A stretch of DNA of 64,000 bases from Rhodoplanes azumiensis (GTDB taxonomy: Bacteria; Pseudomonadota; Alphaproteobacteria; Rhizobiales; Xanthobacteraceae): positions 1 to 64,000 of the forward strand of contig NZ_JBHUIW010000029.1 of the NCBI RefSeq assembly GCF_042682915.1, in the 5' to 3' direction. Positions 63,133-64,000 of the stretch are shown here, in pieces. The position numbers were made by a program, and so were the translations under genes. Every line of letters starts with the position of its first letter. Positions within the stretch are counted from its first letter, which is position 1. Below the pieces are notes generated by a model. That model did not search any database. It had not been told where the DNA came from and worked only from the letters and a program-made list of their open reading frames with translations.

Positions 63133-63185
63133 CTTTTTTGCGCCTATCGCCGCCGATTTGATGCTTGGCCACACGGCACCGCCTG

Positions 63186-63291
63186 CTCTCTCCCCCCTTG
63201 TGGGGGAGAGGTGGAGAGGGGGGTAAGCCCCGCGGCACAACGCTGGCGCTGCACCCCCCTCCCTGTCCCTCCCCCACAAGGGGGGAGGGAA
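63186..63291. repeat. palindromic repeat, tail-to-tail spacer
   Basis: Outer arms CTCTCCCCCCTTGTGGGGGAGAG and CCTCCCCCACAAGGGGGGAGG surround GGTAAGCCCCGCGGCACAACGC. On either transcript this would form a stable hairpin between mepA and metZ. Confidence 0.75.
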
Positions 63292-63325
63292 CGATCGTCG
63301 CAGGCGCCCGGAACGACCGAGTTCG

Positions 63326-64000
63326 TCACACCTTCTCCAGCGCCTGCAGCAGATCGCCGACCACGTCGTCCGGGTGCTCGAGGCCGGCCGAGAAGCGGAT
63401 CAGGCCGTCGCCGATGCCGAGATCGGCGCGCTCCGCGGCGGTGAGCCGCTGATGCGTCGTGATCGCCGGATGCGTCACGAGGCTCTTGGAGTCGCCGAGA
63501 TTGTTGGTGATGGCGCAGAGCTTCAGCGCGTTCATGAAGCGGAACGAACCCGCCTTGCCGCCGGCGACGTCGAAGGCGACCAGCGTCGAGCCGCCGCGCA
63601 TCTGCTTCTTCACGACCGCGGCCTGCGGATGGTCGGCGCGACCCGGGTACACGAGCCGCTCGATCTTCGGATGGCCCGCGAGCGCGTCGGCCACGGCGGC
63701 GGCGGTCGCCGTCTGACGCTCGACCCGCAGGTTCAGCGTCTCCAGGCCCTTCAGCATCACCCAGGCGTTGAACGGCGACAGGCACGGGCCGGTCTGCCTC
63801 AAGAGCATGTGGACGTGGTCCTGGACGAACTTTTCGGACGCCAGGATCAGTCCGCCCATGCAGCGGCCCTGGCCGTCGATGTGCTTGGTCGCCGAGTAGA
63901 CGACGCAGTCGGCGCCGAGCGTCAGCGGGCTCTGCCACACCGCGGTCGCGAACACGTTGTCGACCACCAGCACGGCGCCGGCCGCGTGGGCGATCTGCGC
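63326..64000 (-). CDS. metZ: O-succinylhomoserine sulfhydrylase, C-terminal part (truncated by window edge)
   Basis: Only the C-terminal 224 residues or so of this Cys/Met-metabolism PLP enzyme are in the window; the N-terminus lies past position 64000. Visible are LVVDNVFATAVWQSPLTLGA, the PLP lysine in VVYSATKHIDGQGRCMGG, RQTGPCLSPFNAWVMLKGLE and SLGDSKSLVTHP-type (here NNLGDSKSLVTHPAIT). The QGRC and GPCLSPFNAW details favour MetZ over MetB/MetC. It would make homocysteine from O-succinylhomoserine and sulfide. Confidence 0.88.
   Translation of the reverse strand, partial: AQIAHAAGAVLVVDNVFATAVWQSPLTLGADCVVYSATKHIDGQGRCMGGLILASEKFVQDHVHMLLRQTGPCLSPFNAWVMLKGLETLNLRVERQTATAAAVADALAGHPKIERLVYPGRADHPQAAVVKKQMRGGSTLVAFDVAGGKAGSFRFMNALKLCAITNNLGDSKSLVTHPAITTHQRLTAAERADLGIGDGLIRFSAGLEHPDDVVGDLLQALEKV

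Overview
The window is 64 kb of very GC-rich (about 70%), densely coding chromosomal DNA with no rRNA, tRNA, phage, IS element or CRISPR array that I can see. The gene content points to an alphaproteobacterium of the order Hyphomicrobiales (Rhizobiales), perhaps near Xanthobacteraceae or Nitrobacteraceae. The evidence is a GcrA cell-cycle regulator with clustered GANTC sites upstream, a PmtA-type methyltransferase beside pyrF and dnaJ-dnaK, a phoR-pstSCAB-phoU-phoB cluster, a DUF3775 protein, the GST-queG-SDR order, and many palindromic intergenic repeats. The genus is not determinable by eye.

Layout. 0-9.3 kb: a WD40 protein, a solute-binding protein without a signal peptide, D-erythronate dehydrogenase, SfsA, a TetR regulator with a clear palindromic operator and a divergent small membrane protein, methionine aminopeptidase, an MFS transporter, and an APH/P-loop kinase fusion. 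9.4-18.7 kb: a 59-codon ParD-like antitoxin relic, priA, xerC, pyrF-DUF1330, a DUF6883/DUF4926 pair whose first gene carries an in-frame TGA, PmtA, and dnaK-dnaJ behind a near-perfect RpoH promoter. 19-27.4 kb: a GT87/GtrA/FAD-oxidoreductase envelope-glycan operon, a SCO1 copper chaperone, an OpgC operon with one intact and one catalytically dead SGNH protein, and apaG. 27.6-35.4 kb: DUF3775 and a tartrate dehydrogenase diverging from an FNR/FixK-like box, UbiX, an L,D-transpeptidase, a lipoprotein, and an ECF sigma/anti-sigma/metal-sensor operon followed by two small exported proteins. 35.5-49.7 kb: argD-argF-hslO, gcrA, the complete Pho cluster with a Pho box, and a UPF0104 membrane protein. 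49.8-64 kb: a crotonase lacking the usual catalytic glutamates, solute-binding proteins, a GntR/sugar-acid dehydratase locus, an orphan molybdopterin dehydrogenase subunit, uppP, GST-queG-SDR, mepA, and a truncated metZ at the edge.

How the parts work together. The Pho cluster senses and imports phosphate. One Pho box with a properly spaced -10 sits upstream of pstS. The ECF operon looks like a CnrYXH-type envelope sensor; it and the next gene share a motif at the same distance from their start codons, which suggests autoregulation and a target gene. The GT87, OpgC, L,D-transpeptidase, MepA and UppP genes are all envelope functions, but they are dispersed.

Most noteworthy: (1) the DUF6883/DUF4926 module with a nonsense codon and an ATGA-coupled partner, inserted in opposite orientation between pyrF and pmtA; (2) the SGNH pseudoenzyme translationally coupled to an intact paralogue and OpgC; (3) tandem repeats of exactly 15 bp at five unrelated loci; (4) the ECF cassette and its shared motif; (5) palindromic repeat DNA forming the 3' end of queG.
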